Positions 13,123-22,258 of a stretch of DNA of 64,000 nt are shown one piece after another. The stretch comes from Dyella thiooxydans (GTDB lineage: Bacteria; Pseudomonadota; Gammaproteobacteria; Xanthomonadales; Rhodanobacteraceae): assembly GCF_001641285.1 (NCBI RefSeq), contig NZ_CP014841.1, forward strand, positions 1,302,001 to 1,366,000, given 5' to 3'. Position numbers and translations under genes: made by a program. The notes beneath the pieces were generated by a model. It saw nothing but the letters and a program-made list of their open reading frames with translations. It was not told the DNA's origin and made no database searches. How positions within the stretch are numbered: the first letter of the stretch is position 1; each line of letters starts with the position of its first letter.

Positions 13123-13721
13123 GCCCGGCCCATCCTCTGCAGGAGATTCAGAAGCATCGCCGCGGTGGCACCCCAGATGCGGTGTCCCCCGTGGACAAAT
13201 TCCACCATCGGCCGGCGATGACCGCGGTATTCCATCGTGTAGCGACGCAGGTTGGCCGGTTCCAGGAAGAATGACAGTGGCACCTCGAACACTTCGGCCA
13301 CCTCGTCCGGCGCCGGTGCCAGCACCGCCTGCTCGGCGATCCGCGCCACCACCGGGGTCACGCAGTAGCCGCTGATCGTCTCGAACATGTCGAGAAAACC
13401 GAGTGGCGAGACATGGCCGGGATCCAGTCCGATCTCTTCCCGGCTCTCGCGCAGCGCGGTGGCGATCACGTCGCGATCTTCGGGATCGCTGCCGCCGCCC
13501 GGAAACGCCACCTGTCCGGCGTGCGAGGCGAGGTGCGCCGTACGCACGGTCAGCACCACCCGGGGATCCACGCCCTCCCGCACACCCACCAGTACGGCGG
13601 CCGGCCGGCGCTCGACCGAGCCGAGCAGTTCGCTCATCTGCACATGGTTCCATCCCGGCGGCTGCGGCGGCTCGGCCAGCGGCACGAGCGCTGGCGCCAG
13701 CTCGCGCCAGATACCGTCCAT
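13119..13721 (-). CDS. Nudix hydrolase, CoA pyrophosphatase (NudL)-like
   Basis: The 200-residue protein has a complete Nudix box from GGGSDPEDRD through REEIGL (residues 75-99), preceded by HAGQVAFPGG. This is the pattern of the CoA pyrophosphatase subfamily (UPF0035), whose members split CoA into 3',5'-ADP and phosphopantetheine. The ATG at 13721 overlaps the DUF1289 stop by one base (TGATG). The earlier in-frame extension falls inside DUF1289 and is not family-like. It sits in the middle of a three-gene overlapping operon. Substrate assignment is by subfamily resemblance only. Confidence 0.87.
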   Translation of the reverse strand: MDGIWRELAPALVPLAEPPQPPGWNHVQMSELLGSVERRPAAVLVGVREGVDPRVVLTVRTAHLASHAGQVAFPGGGSDPEDRDVIATALRESREEIGLDPGHVSPLGFLDMFETISGYCVTPVVARIAEQAVLAPAPDEVAEVFEVPLSFFLEPANLRRYTMEYRGHRRPMVEFVHGGHRIWGATAAMLLNLLQRMGRA

Positions 13722-13915
13722 CACGACACCTTGCGCGTGGGTAGCACCACGTTCATGAGGTACATCCGCTCGGTATCGTGCATGGTCCCCCAGCGGGCGA
13801 TCTCGCCCATGGAGCGCTGGCATCCCATGCAGTAACCCCGTCCGTCCAGCCGGCACACGCCAGTGCAGGGGGTCAACGGAGCATTGGAAAAGGAAGCGCG
13901 GGGATCGTTCGGCAT
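13721..13915 (-). CDS. DUF1289 family Cys-rich small protein
   Basis: Only 64 residues, with the family pattern PCTGVCRLDGRGYCMGC followed by ERMYL-type hydrophobics. The four cysteines (CxxxC and CxxC) suggest a metal or Fe-S site, but no function is established. First gene of a three-gene unit with one-base and four-base overlaps to Nudix and sseA. ATG at 13915 gives the usual family length. Confidence 0.85.
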   Translation of the reverse strand: MPNDPRASFSNAPLTPCTGVCRLDGRGYCMGCQRSMGEIARWGTMHDTERMYLMNVVLPTRKVS

Positions 13916-13950
13916 GGCCGACGATGATAGCGCCTGCGACGCCTCGCAGA

Positions 13951-14661
13951 TCAGGGCGAATCGACGCTCAACAACTGGATGTCAAACACCAGCGCCTCGT
14001 TCGGGCCGATCCTGGGCAATGCGCCTCGTTCGCCGTAGGCCAGGCGCGGCGGAATCACCACTTTCCAGCGATCGCCGACGTGCATGCGCGGTATCACGTC
14101 GCGCCAACCAGGGATCACGCTCTTCACCGTGAACGAGGCCGGCTGGCCGTGGGCCCAGGTGCTGTCGAACTCGGTGCCGTCGATCAGCATGCCGCGATAG
14201 TTGACCGTGACCTTGCTGTCCACCGTGGGGCTGGCGCCGCCGTCGCCCTTAGAGATCACCGCGTACTGCACGCCCGAGGGCAGCTGCACCACCCCCGGCT
14301 GGGCCCGGTTGTGCGCCATGAACTGCTCGCTCTTGCGTTCGTTGGCTTCGGCGATGCGTTTGAACTCGGCCACGGCGTTGGCGTGCATCTGCTCGTCGAG
14401 CGCCCGCAGCTGGGAACGCATCTCCGCCGTCGGGACGGACGGCTGGCGCTTGGCGTAGGCATCGGCAATGGCCCGCTGCAGTGTCGGCAGATCGACCGCC
14501 GGCTGGCCATCGGCGAACTGGCTGCCGATCTGGTAGCCGATCGCGTAGGACAGCTTGGACTTGTCGATCACAGGCGCTGGCGCCGGGGACTTGGAGGGTT
14601 GCTGCGCATGCACCGCGCCGACCAGCCCGAGTCCCGCCAACAGTCCTGCCCACTTGCCCAT
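13951..14661 (-). CDS. FKBP-type peptidyl-prolyl cis-trans isomerase, exported
   Basis: Periplasmic Mip/FkpA-like folding catalyst of 236 residues. A Sec signal peptide (MGKWAGLLAGLGLVGAVHAQ) is followed by a helical dimerisation region beginning KLSYAIGYQIGSQFA. The FKBP domain follows, with VTVNYRGMLIDGTEFDS, VIPGW and the IPPRLAYGERG loop. The start at 14661 has a GGAGG site six bases upstream, which decides against longer in-frame candidates. Monocistronic by layout, divergent from the enoyl-CoA hydratase at 14819. Confidence 0.93.
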   Translation of the reverse strand: MGKWAGLLAGLGLVGAVHAQQPSKSPAPAPVIDKSKLSYAIGYQIGSQFADGQPAVDLPTLQRAIADAYAKRQPSVPTAEMRSQLRALDEQMHANAVAEFKRIAEANERKSEQFMAHNRAQPGVVQLPSGVQYAVISKGDGGASPTVDSKVTVNYRGMLIDGTEFDSTWAHGQPASFTVKSVIPGWRDVIPRMHVGDRWKVVIPPRLAYGERGALPRIGPNEALVFDIQLLSVDSP

Positions 14662-14818
14662 GCCATCCTCCGGATCGTGACGCCAGCCCCGCATGCTACT
14701 GCCCGACGTGAGCCCCGTGCAGGGCCTCGGCGGTTGACTGGCCCCGCATGAGATTCCGGGGGGCGTCAAAGGTTCCCGCTGCTACCATCGGCGCCTTTCC
14801 TTCAAGCAGGTTCAAGCC

Positions 14819-15601
14819 ATGGCCTACCGCAACATCGAAGTCGCCGATCGCGGCGCCGTCCGCACCATCACCGTGGCCCGCCCGGACAAGCTCAACGCGT
14901 TGAATCGCGACACCCTGAACGAGCTGACCCTGGCCTTCGCCCAAGCCGCGCAGGAGGATTCCGTGCGCGTGGTGGTACTGACGGGCAACGGGGAGAAGGC
15001 CTTCGTGGCGGGTGCCGACATCGCCGAAATGAACGGCTACACGCCGGTGCAGGCGCAGGGCTTCTCGCGCACCGGCCAGCGACTGATGAGCCTGATCGAA
15101 CGCCTCGGCAAGCCGGTCATCGCACGCATCCAGGGTTTCGCACTCGGCGGCGGGATGGAACTGGCGATGGCCTGTCACCTGCGCATCGCCAGCGAAAAGG
15201 CGAAGTTCGGCCAGCCCGAAATCAACCTCGGCCTGATCCCCGGCTTCGGCGGCACCCAGCGGCTGCTGCGCCTGGCCGGCCGCAGCGCGGCGCTGGAACT
15301 GTGCCTCACCGGCGCACCGATCTCCGCACAGCGCGCCTACGAACTCGGGGTGGTGAACCGGGTAGTCGCACCGGAAGCGCTGGACGAGGCAGTCACCGCG
15401 CTGGCCGACCAGCTCGCCGCGGCCGCACCGCTAGCGGCTGCCGGCATTCTCGATGCGGTGCTGCAGGGCGGCGAGGCAGGGCTGGACCAGGGTCTGGAAT
15501 TCGAGACCCAGGGCTTCGCGCTGGTGTTCTCCACCGAGGACATGCGCGAGGGCACGCGCGCGTTCCTCGACAAGCGCAAGCCCGAATTCAAGGGCCGCTG
15601 A
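14819..15601 (+). CDS. Enoyl-CoA hydratase
   Basis: Hydrates 2-trans-enoyl-CoA in fatty acid or amino acid degradation. The 260 residues keep both catalytic glutamates: one in ALGGGMELAMACHLRIA and one in QPEINLGLIPGFGGTQRLLR. FVAGADIAEM is the oxyanion and CoA site. This contrasts with the isomerase-like paralogue at 11514. It starts at an ATG after a weak AAGCAGGTT site. Downstream lies the REP-like inverted pair rather than a typical terminator. Chain-length specificity is not readable. Confidence 0.92.
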   Translation: MAYRNIEVADRGAVRTITVARPDKLNALNRDTLNELTLAFAQAAQEDSVRVVVLTGNGEKAFVAGADIAEMNGYTPVQAQGFSRTGQRLMSLIERLGKPVIARIQGFALGGGMELAMACHLRIASEKAKFGQPEINLGLIPGFGGTQRLLRLAGRSAALELCLTGAPISAQRAYELGVVNRVVAPEALDEAVTALADQLAAAAPLAAAGILDAVLQGGEAGLDQGLEFETQGFALVFSTEDMREGTRAFLDKRKPEFKGR

Positions 15602-15620
15602 GTCCCCCCTTGCGGCAATC

Positions 15621-15707
15621 CGTGTAGGAGCCCGCTGGCGGGCGACGCTTTTAGCTCTGATGTCGCATCAAAGCGAAAGGCACCGCCCGCCAGCGGGCTC
15701 CTACACG
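15621..15707. repeat. REP/BIME-like inverted pair
   Basis: Two perfectly complementary 24-base arms (15621-15644 and 15684-15707, the left arm starting CGTGTAGGAG) flank a 39-base spacer. Each arm alone also folds, because GCCCGC-TG-GCGGGC is an internal palindrome, and a GTAG tetranucleotide stands just before that hairpin. This is the architecture of REP elements mobilised by RAYT transposases, arranged head-to-head as in a BIME. It fills the gap between the convergent enoyl-CoA hydratase and DUF1684 genes, so it may also stop transcription from both sides. No second copy and no RAYT gene is seen in this window. Confidence 0.75.
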
Positions 15708-15719
15708 GGGACGCAGGCC

Positions 15720-16661
15720 TCAGTGATGGCCGCCGGCGTATTTCTTCTCGCCGGCGGTCACGGCGATGTCCAGCCGGTTCTCCGGCGGCGCCAGCGGACA
15801 CGTGGCAAAAGGCGTGAACGCGCACGGCGGGTTGTAGGCGCGGTTGAAATCCAGCACCACGGCACCCGGCTTGTCCAGGCCGCCCGCAGGCAGTGCGGCA
15901 TACAGGAACCGCGCCGCGCCGTAGGTCTCCTTGCCCGACGTGCGATCGGCCATCACGAAGAACAGCTCGCCGCCGGGCTCTTCCTGGTAGGGAAGCAGCT
16001 CGAAGGTCCTGCCCCCATGATGGAACACCGCCTTGCCTGGCACCTCGACCTTGTCGATGGTGCCGATCGCGGTACCGATCTCCAGCGTGTGCACGGGATG
16101 GAACGGCACCCAGTCCGCCACGATCCGCCACGACGGATTGATCGGGAAATAATCGATACCGAGGAAATGCCGACGCGTCTCGGCCTCCGGATCCTTCACG
16201 CGCAGGCCTTTGCGCCCTTCGCGGTCGATCACGTAGAAGCTGGCGCTGCCGAAGTGCACCGTGGTGGGGCCGGCCTTTCCCGCGTGCATGTCGTCGACCA
16301 GCACGGCATCGGACGCCGGCTTGCCGTCGATGACGGCTCCGCTGCCGGGTGTCGCGGTGAAACGCACCGTGCCATCCGCCGCGAGCGTCGCCACGCCAAG
16401 ATGATCCGGCCCCGCCTTCAGCACGATGTCGTTATCGGCGGCCGCACCCACTCGATTGGCGCCCTCGTGCAGCCATTCCAGCCCGATCAGGCTGAGCCAG
16501 CCGTCCGGTGCGGTGAGTCGCTTGATGCGATCGGCGCGCCACTGCTCGACCTGCTCCACCACCTGCGTGGCAGAGGGCTGGTGGGAGGCGGAAGGTTCGG
16601 TGGCGTGCACGGCGGAAACTCCGAGTACAAGGGCGAGGGCAAGCGGAAGACGTCGCGTCAT
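15720..16661 (-). CDS. Exported DUF1684 family protein
   Basis: Function unknown. The 313-residue product starts with a Sec signal peptide (MTRRLPLALALVLGVSAVHA). The DUF1684 core carries WLSLIGLEWLHEGANRVG near the N-terminus, GRKGLRVKDPEAETRRHFLGI in the middle, and the family's C-terminal block DFNRAYNPPCAFTPFATCPL, PPENRLDIAVTAGEKKY. Two cysteines lie in that block. The stop abuts the REP pair; the next upstream gene on the strand is mutL. Some homologues are annotated only as hypothetical; I infer a periplasmic protein. Confidence 0.82.
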   Translation of the reverse strand: MTRRLPLALALVLGVSAVHATEPSASHQPSATQVVEQVEQWRADRIKRLTAPDGWLSLIGLEWLHEGANRVGAAADNDIVLKAGPDHLGVATLAADGTVRFTATPGSGAVIDGKPASDAVLVDDMHAGKAGPTTVHFGSASFYVIDREGRKGLRVKDPEAETRRHFLGIDYFPINPSWRIVADWVPFHPVHTLEIGTAIGTIDKVEVPGKAVFHHGGRTFELLPYQEEPGGELFFVMADRTSGKETYGAARFLYAALPAGGLDKPGAVVLDFNRAYNPPCAFTPFATCPLAPPENRLDIAVTAGEKKYAGGHH

Positions 16662-16728
16662 CGGGCGGTCGACCAGGGCGGGGGAGCCACGAGTATGGCG
16701 ATCCTGCATCGCCGGGGGCAATCCGGCG

Positions 16729-18552
16729 TCAACGTCCCCGCAGGAACAGCTTGTCCAGTTCGCCGAGCCCGAGCTGGGTCCAGGTGGGGCGACCGTGATT
16801 GCACTGACCGGAGCGCTCGGTCGCCTCCATCTCCCGCAACAGGGCGTTCATCTCGGGAATCGTCAGCCGACGGCCGGCGCGAACCGAGCCGTGACAGGCC
16901 ATGGTGGAGAGCAGTTCGTTCTCCAGTTCCTGCAGCCGCCGCGAACTGCCGTGCAGGGCGAGTTCGGAAAGCACGTCGCGGGTCAGCTGTTCCACGTTAG
17001 CGCCCTCGAGCAGTGCCGGAATCCGGCGAACCACGACCGTCGACGGACCACTGCGAGACAGTTCCAACCCCCAGGCAGCCAGCGCGTCGCCATGCTCTTC
17101 GGCGGCGGCGGCCTCCTTCGCACTTACCGACAGGTTGAGCGGCACCAGCATGACCTGCGAGCGCAGGTGGTTGCCCTCCCGGGCCGCCTTGAGCTTCTCG
17201 TAGGTGATGCGCTCGTGCGCCGCGTGCATGTCCACCAGCACCAGGCCGTGCTCATTCTCAGCCAGCACGTAGATCCCTTTCAGTTGCGCCAGCGCGTAAC
17301 CCAGCGGTGGCGCACGCTCCGGATCGGACTCGGCCATCGCCGGCAGCGGCACGGCGGCCGATCGATCCAGCGGCATCGGGCTCCCCTCGCCGAGCAGGGC
17401 GGCGTAACCCGCCAGGGGCTCGTCGCGCACGCCGAGGCTCAATCGGCTCTGACTGGCCTGGCTCGGCCAGTTGCCCGAGCCGGACGAAGCCGGCGCGCGG
17501 AATGGCATCGGCGCAGCCACCGGTTCGTCGGACGCATCGACCACCTGCCCCGCCCGTGTCTGCGCCAGTGCCTCGTGCAGGCTGCGGAACAGGAAATCAT
17601 GGACCAGCCGCTGCTCGCGGAAGCGCACCTCGTGCTTGGCCGGATGCACGTTCACGTCGACGCCGGCCGGGTCCAGCTCCAGGTACAGCACGAACGCCGG
17701 ATGGCGACCGTGGAAAAGCACGTCCGCATAGGCCTGCCGCACCGCATGGGCCACCACGCGATCGCGCACCAGCCGACCGTTGACATAGAAGAACTGCGAA
17801 TCGGCCTGCCCGCGCGACGCGGTGGGAAGACCGACCCAGCCGGACAGCCGCATGCCGGCAGCCGCATGATCCAGATGCAGGCTCTGTGCTGGGAAGTTCT
17901 CGCCCAGCACGTCGGCAACCCGCACCAGCATCGCCTGCTCGTCGCGCGCGGCCTTCCACACGCGCACCGGCTTGCCGTTGTGGCTGAGGCGGAACTCCAC
18001 ACCGCTGCGGGCCAGCGCCAGCGACTTCATCAGATCGTCGATGTGCGCGAACTCGGTGCGTTCAGCGCGCATGAATTTCCGGCGCGCCGGCACGTTGTAG
18101 AACAGGTCGCGCACCTCGACGCTGGTGCCAGGTGGATGCTGTGCGGGACGCGCCGCCTGCAGCCGGCCGCCATCGACCTCGACCCGGAACGCGGCATCGG
18201 CATCGTGCTGGCGCGAGGTCAGCGCAAAGCGCGCCACCGAAGACACCGAAGCCAGCGCCTCGCCACGGAACCCCATGCTGGCGACATGTTCTAGATCGTC
18301 GAAGCTGCCGATCTTGCTGGTGGCGTGCGAGGCCACGGCGAGCGGCAACTCGTCCGGCGCGATGCCCACGCCATCGTCGCGCACGCGGATCAACCGCGCC
18401 CCGCCCTGCTCGATGTCCACCTCGATACGCGTCGCGCCCGCATCGAGGCTGTTTTCGACCAGCTCCTTGACGACCGATGACGGACGCTCGATCACCTCGC
18501 CGGCGGCGATCTGGTTGATCAGTTCGGGGGGAAGCACGCGGATCACAGGCAT
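16729..18552 (-). CDS. mutL: DNA mismatch repair protein MutL (endonuclease-type)
   Basis: Links MutS mismatch recognition to strand incision. The 607 residues have the GHKL ATPase motifs [11 protein letters not shown] (30-40), DDGVGI (59-64) and GFRGEAL (94-100). A linker and C-terminal dimerisation domain follow. The C-terminal region holds [13 protein letters not shown], which fits the endonuclease metal motif DQHA-x2-E-x4-E except for Met in place of Gln. ACHGSVRAG and CNHGRPT are the other two conserved endonuclease segments. This is the MutL type found in bacteria lacking MutH. Fourth gene of nnr-tsaE-amiB-mutL. Confidence 0.96.
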   Translation of the reverse strand: MPVIRVLPPELINQIAAGEVIERPSSVVKELVENSLDAGATRIEVDIEQGGARLIRVRDDGVGIAPDELPLAVASHATSKIGSFDDLEHVASMGFRGEALASVSSVARFALTSRQHDADAAFRVEVDGGRLQAARPAQHPPGTSVEVRDLFYNVPARRKFMRAERTEFAHIDDLMKSLALARSGVEFRLSHNGKPVRVWKAARDEQAMLVRVADVLGENFPAQSLHLDHAAAGMRLSGWVGLPTASRGQADSQFFYVNGRLVRDRVVAHAVRQAYADVLFHGRHPAFVLYLELDPAGVDVNVHPAKHEVRFREQRLVHDFLFRSLHEALAQTRAGQVVDASDEPVAAPMPFRAPASSGSGNWPSQASQSRLSLGVRDEPLAGYAALLGEGSPMPLDRSAAVPLPAMAESDPERAPPLGYALAQLKGIYVLAENEHGLVLVDMHAAHERITYEKLKAAREGNHLRSQVMLVPLNLSVSAKEAAAAEEHGDALAAWGLELSRSGPSTVVVRRIPALLEGANVEQLTRDVLSELALHGSSRRLQELENELLSTMACHGSVRAGRRLTIPEMNALLREMEATERSGQCNHGRPTWTQLGLGELDKLFLRGR

Positions 18553-18599
18553 CCGCGTAGCTTACGCGAGGGCTCCGGACGCGAGAAGGCGCCGGAGGC

Positions 18600-20060
18600 T
18601 CAGCTCGCGGGAATCGTCAGCACCGAGCCGGCACGCAGCGTGTCGCCATTGCCGCTGATGCGGTTGGCGCTCTTCAACGCGCCCACGCTTACGCCGTACT
18701 GCCTGGCAATGCTGCCCAGGCTCTCGCCGCGGGCAACCTTGTGCATGTCCTGCACCGAGTCGTCGGCGCGCTTGCCGGCCGGTGCATCGATCGCCTGTGT
18801 CGACGCCAGCAGGGTGCCATTACGGCGTGCCGCCTGTGCGGCGAACCAGGTGCCGGGCGGCGGCGTGGTCTCGAAATAGTTGCGCACGCCGCCCATCACC
18901 GCTTCGGCCAGTTCGGTCTGGTGTTCCGGATCGCGCAGCTTGCGCTCCTCGGACGGATTGCTGATGAACGCCGTCTCGACCAAGATCGAGGGCACGTCCG
19001 GCGAGCGCAACACCACGAAGTTGGCGCGTTCGACGTAACCGCGGTGGGTCGGTCCGAGCTTGCCCAGCGCCTTGAGCACATTGCCTGCGATCGACTCGCT
19101 GGCCTGCACGGCCCAGCCCTGCTGCATGTCCAGCAGCACCGAGGCGAGGCTGTCGTCCTCGGAGGCCAACGACACGCCGCCGATCAGGTCGGAGCTGTTT
19201 TCGCGATCGGCCAGCCAGCGTGCAGCCACGGTGCTCTTGCCGCGGGAGGACAACACCCAGACCGACGAGCCCTTGGCGTCACCGTTCCTGAAGGCGTCGG
19301 CATGGATCGAGACGAACAGGTCGGCGTTCTTTTCTCGCGCGATCTCGTAACGGCGCTTGAGCGGGATGAAGTAGTCGCCATCCCGCGTCAGCACCGCCTG
19401 CATGCCTGGCTGCTTGTCGATCAGCGCCGCCAGCTTGCGCGCCACCGCGAGCGTCACGTTCTTTTCCAACGTGCCATGCGGACCGTGCGCGCCGGGGTCG
19501 ACACCGCCATGACCGGCATCTACCGCCACGACGACCTTGCGCTCGCCGCCCATCTGCTCGGCCACCTGGCGCAGCGTCAGCACCTCGCGCTTGTCCGCCT
19601 TGGTGACCGTGGCCTTGGCTACCCGCGTCGCGGGTGCGGAAGCCTTTGCATCGGGGGCCTTGGCAACGCTCTTCGGATAAAGGTCCAGAACCAGGCGATA
19701 GCCGTAACCGCCACCCGGCTTCAGCATGAAACTCTTGGGCGTCGTGCCGGCCGAGACATCCGCCAGAAGCTCCAGCTTGCCGCCACGACGATGCGCCGTA
19801 ACGCCCTTGAACAGCCCCTGGGCCGTCGGCTTTTCGAAGGCCGACGCGAGGCGGTCGTTGCCGAGATCGACCCGGATCTGGTCTCCGCGGGGCGTGATGT
19901 CGTAACGGACCGGGCCGCTGAGATCGAACACCACCCGGGTGTACTCGGGTCCGGCCCAGACCCGTGCACCGCGGATTTCCGCTGCGCGGACGGGCGATGA
20001 CAGACCGGCAGCCGCAGCCACCAGCGCGCACAAGCCGAACCTGAACAAGGATGCCCTCAT
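18600..20060 (-). CDS. amiB: N-acetylmuramoyl-L-alanine amidase AmiB/AmiC
   Basis: Periplasmic zinc amidase that splits septal peptidoglycan during cell separation. The 486 residues run: signal peptide (1-26), AMIN targeting domain (about 27-130), Amidase_3 domain and a C-terminal LysM. The amidase domain shows VDAGHGGVDPGAHG, an Asn/Glu-rich EKNVTL, FVSIHADAF and VETAFISNPSEE for zinc and catalysis. The LysM segment starts HKVARGESLGSIARQYG. AMIN plus LysM and the position between tsaE and mutL match E. coli AmiB. ATG at 20060 starts the signal peptide; the upstream in-frame extension is not conserved. The amidase helix should be opened by an EnvC-type activator (family knowledge). Confidence 0.94.
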   Translation of the reverse strand: MRASLFRFGLCALVAAAAGLSSPVRAAEIRGARVWAGPEYTRVVFDLSGPVRYDITPRGDQIRVDLGNDRLASAFEKPTAQGLFKGVTAHRRGGKLELLADVSAGTTPKSFMLKPGGGYGYRLVLDLYPKSVAKAPDAKASAPATRVAKATVTKADKREVLTLRQVAEQMGGERKVVVAVDAGHGGVDPGAHGPHGTLEKNVTLAVARKLAALIDKQPGMQAVLTRDGDYFIPLKRRYEIAREKNADLFVSIHADAFRNGDAKGSSVWVLSSRGKSTVAARWLADRENSSDLIGGVSLASEDDSLASVLLDMQQGWAVQASESIAGNVLKALGKLGPTHRGYVERANFVVLRSPDVPSILVETAFISNPSEERKLRDPEHQTELAEAVMGGVRNYFETTPPPGTWFAAQAARRNGTLLASTQAIDAPAGKRADDSVQDMHKVARGESLGSIARQYGVSVGALKSANRISGNGDTLRAGSVLTIPAS

Positions 20061-20110
20061 GGGCTTGAATTCAATCGCAGCCCACGTGCGATTGCAAGCA
20101 CTTTTCCTTT

Positions 20111-20196
20111 GGATATCCGCAACCTGCACCGCATTTGTCAGGATGTGTCCAGAATACGGCGGCAACCCACGCTTTTTCTGGCGGATATCCGAAACC
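20111..20196. repeat. Direct repeat containing GGATATCC upstream of amiB
   Basis: GGATATCCG-A/C-AACC occurs at 20111-20124 and again at 20183-20196, 72 bases apart in the same orientation. Each copy centres on the palindrome GGATATCC, and A-rich tracts flank both on the amiB-sense strand. The pair occupies the 177-base gap between tsaE and amiB. It could be a paired operator or a decayed duplication; I cannot name a binding protein. Confidence 0.45.
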
Positions 20197-20237
20197 AGAG
20201 GGACAGACGAATCCCTTGGAAAAACACAAACTTAGCG

Positions 20238-20729
20238 TCAACCGCGCGTCTGCGCCGACGCCTCGACGCCGGCATCCAGGCGTTCCAGCAGTCGCTCGCC
20301 GCGGGCAGTGCGCGCGCTCAACCGGGCATGGCGCCCGGTTCCGGCATAGGCCAGGGCAAGCTCGACGTCGGGAGATGGAATCGCGCCCCGCCCATGTTGT
20401 GGCCACTCGATCAGCACCACCGCATCCGGCTCGCCCAGCGCGTCCACCCCAAGCCACTGCAATTCGTCCGGATCGGCAATACGGTAGAGGTCCAGGTGCC
20501 AGGCTTGGCCGCGCTCGAGCGGATAATTCTCCACCAGGCTGTAGGTCGGGCTCTTGATCCGCCCCGTCACCCCCAGCGCCTGCAGCAAGGCGCGCGCGAA
20601 ACTGCTCTTGCCAGCGCCCAGTTCGCCGCTGAGATGAAACACCGCTCCGCGCTCCATGGCCGCCCCCACGCGTGAAGCCAGCCGTTGCGTGGCCGCCTCG
20701 TCGGGCAGCACGAAGGTGCGCTCAAGCAT
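20238..20729 (-). CDS. tsaE: tRNA threonylcarbamoyladenosine biosynthesis protein TsaE
   Basis: ATPase that resets the TsaB-TsaD complex making t6A37 in ANN-decoding tRNAs. The 163 residues carry Walker A GELGAGKSS at 35-43, then SPTYSLVENY and HLDLYRI, all family hallmarks, and a C-terminal IEWPQHG. It overlaps the preceding nnr gene by eight bases, so translation is probably coupled. The C-terminus is a little longer than in E. coli YjeE. Confidence 0.95.
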   Translation of the reverse strand: MLERTFVLPDEAATQRLASRVGAAMERGAVFHLSGELGAGKSSFARALLQALGVTGRIKSPTYSLVENYPLERGQAWHLDLYRIADPDELQWLGVDALGEPDAVVLIEWPQHGRGAIPSPDVELALAYAGTGRHARLSARTARGERLLERLDAGVEASAQTRG

Positions 20730-22209
20730 GATCGGCCAGTCCGTTGGAGAGCCGTCTCAGGGGCGTCATCAGGTCACCGGCGACCATTCCTCGTTCGCCC
20801 TCCAGCGCGGCCGCATCCCCGGCGCGCGCGTGCAGGCCCACCCCCAGACACGCGGCGTCCCATGCCGTCGCGCCCTGTGCGAGCAGCGCGCCGATCACCC
20901 CCGTCAGCACGTCGCCCATCCCTCCCGTGCCCATCCCCGGATTCCCCCAGGGACAGACGGCCAACCGCCCGTCCGGATGCGCGACGAGGCTGCCGGCCCC
21001 CTTGAGCACCACCACCGCACCGAAGCGACCGGCCAGCTCGCGCGCCGCGGCGAAACGATCCGACTGCACGGTGGCGACGTCCGTTCCCAACAGACGCGCG
21101 GCCTCGCCGGGATGCGGGGTCAGCACGGCCGCACGGTCGAAACGGCGTGGCTCGCGGGCGAGCAGGTTCAGTCCATCGGCGTCGAGCACCAGCGGCCGGC
21201 CAGAGTCGAGCGAGGTGAGCCACAGCGCATGCCCCCAGGCGGCCTGACCGAGCCCCGGACCGACCGCCAGCACGTCGGCGCGCTCGAGCAGCGGCTCCAG
21301 CGTCTGCGGTCCGTTCACTCCGTGCGCCATCAGCTCAGGGCGTCCGGCGTTGAGTGCTGGCACATGTCCGACCTGCGTGGCCACGCTGACCAACCCTGCG
21401 CCGGCGCGCAGCGCGGCCTCACCGCACAGCCGGATGGCTCCAGCCGTGCCCTGCTCGCCGCCGACCACGAGCAGGTGGCCACTGTCGCCCTTGTGCGCAC
21501 TGCGTCGACGTGCCTGCAGGGCATCGGGGCGCAACAACATCGCCGCAGGCGGCTGGCTTTCCCACAGGGCATCCGGCAGTTGCAGCGTGTCCAGCTCCAG
21601 CTTGCCGACCACGTCCGGACCGACACCGGTATAAAGGCCGCGCTTGGCGGCGATGAAGCAGACCGTCGTCGTCGCCCGCACCGCCGCGCCTGGGCAGACA
21701 CCGAGATCGGCATCGAGGCCCGAGGGGACATCCAGCGCCAACACCGGCCGACCGCTGCCGTTGATGCGCTCGATAAGCCCGGCCACCGGCGCCTCGGGTG
21801 CCCGGTTCAGCCCGCTGCCGTAGAGCGCATCCACATGGACGTCGACCTCGGGCCATGCGGCCATGTCTTCGAGCAGATGTACGCGCCCACCGGCGAATTC
21901 GAAGGCGGTGCGGGCTTTCAGCGCATCGCCGGCGGCCTTGCCGGACACGGCGACCAGCTCGACCTGCAGGCTCGCCTCGCGCGCCAGCGCACCGAGCAGA
22001 TAACCATCGCCGCCGTTGTTGCCCGGTCCACACCAGATCGCCACCCGCCGCGCCTGCGGCCAGCGCCGCCGCAGGCAGGCCAGCGCCGCGGCCGCGGCCC
22101 GGCGCATCAGTTCGAAGCCGGGTATGCCGAGCACCTCGATGGCATGGCGATCGAGCGCCCGCACCTGGTCGACGGTGTAGAGCGCGTAGCGGGCGTCCGG
22201 TGCATTCAT
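20722..22209 (-). CDS. nnr: Bifunctional NAD(P)H-hydrate epimerase / ADP-dependent dehydratase
   Basis: Repairs hydrated NAD(P)H. The 495 residues fuse an N-terminal epimerase (YjeF_N, with GPGNNGGDGYLLGALA and ALDVPSGLDAD) to a C-terminal ADP/ATP-dependent dehydratase. The dehydratase shows KGDSGHLLVVGG, LTPHPGEAARLL and the ATP-site loop GTGGMGDVLTG. The ATG at 22209 is preferred over one at 22236 because conserved residues begin soon after it; both remain possible. First gene of nnr-tsaE-amiB-mutL, divergent from queG with about 50 bases between starts. Confidence 0.95.
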   Translation of the reverse strand: MNAPDARYALYTVDQVRALDRHAIEVLGIPGFELMRRAAAAALACLRRRWPQARRVAIWCGPGNNGGDGYLLGALAREASLQVELVAVSGKAAGDALKARTAFEFAGGRVHLLEDMAAWPEVDVHVDALYGSGLNRAPEAPVAGLIERINGSGRPVLALDVPSGLDADLGVCPGAAVRATTTVCFIAAKRGLYTGVGPDVVGKLELDTLQLPDALWESQPPAAMLLRPDALQARRRSAHKGDSGHLLVVGGEQGTAGAIRLCGEAALRAGAGLVSVATQVGHVPALNAGRPELMAHGVNGPQTLEPLLERADVLAVGPGLGQAAWGHALWLTSLDSGRPLVLDADGLNLLAREPRRFDRAAVLTPHPGEAARLLGTDVATVQSDRFAAARELAGRFGAVVVLKGAGSLVAHPDGRLAVCPWGNPGMGTGGMGDVLTGVIGALLAQGATAWDAACLGVGLHARAGDAAALEGERGMVAGDLMTPLRRLSNGLADHA

Positions 22210-22258
22210 CGGCGGATTATAGGCAGGCCGCGGCACCGCGGCGATTTAGACTAGCCCC

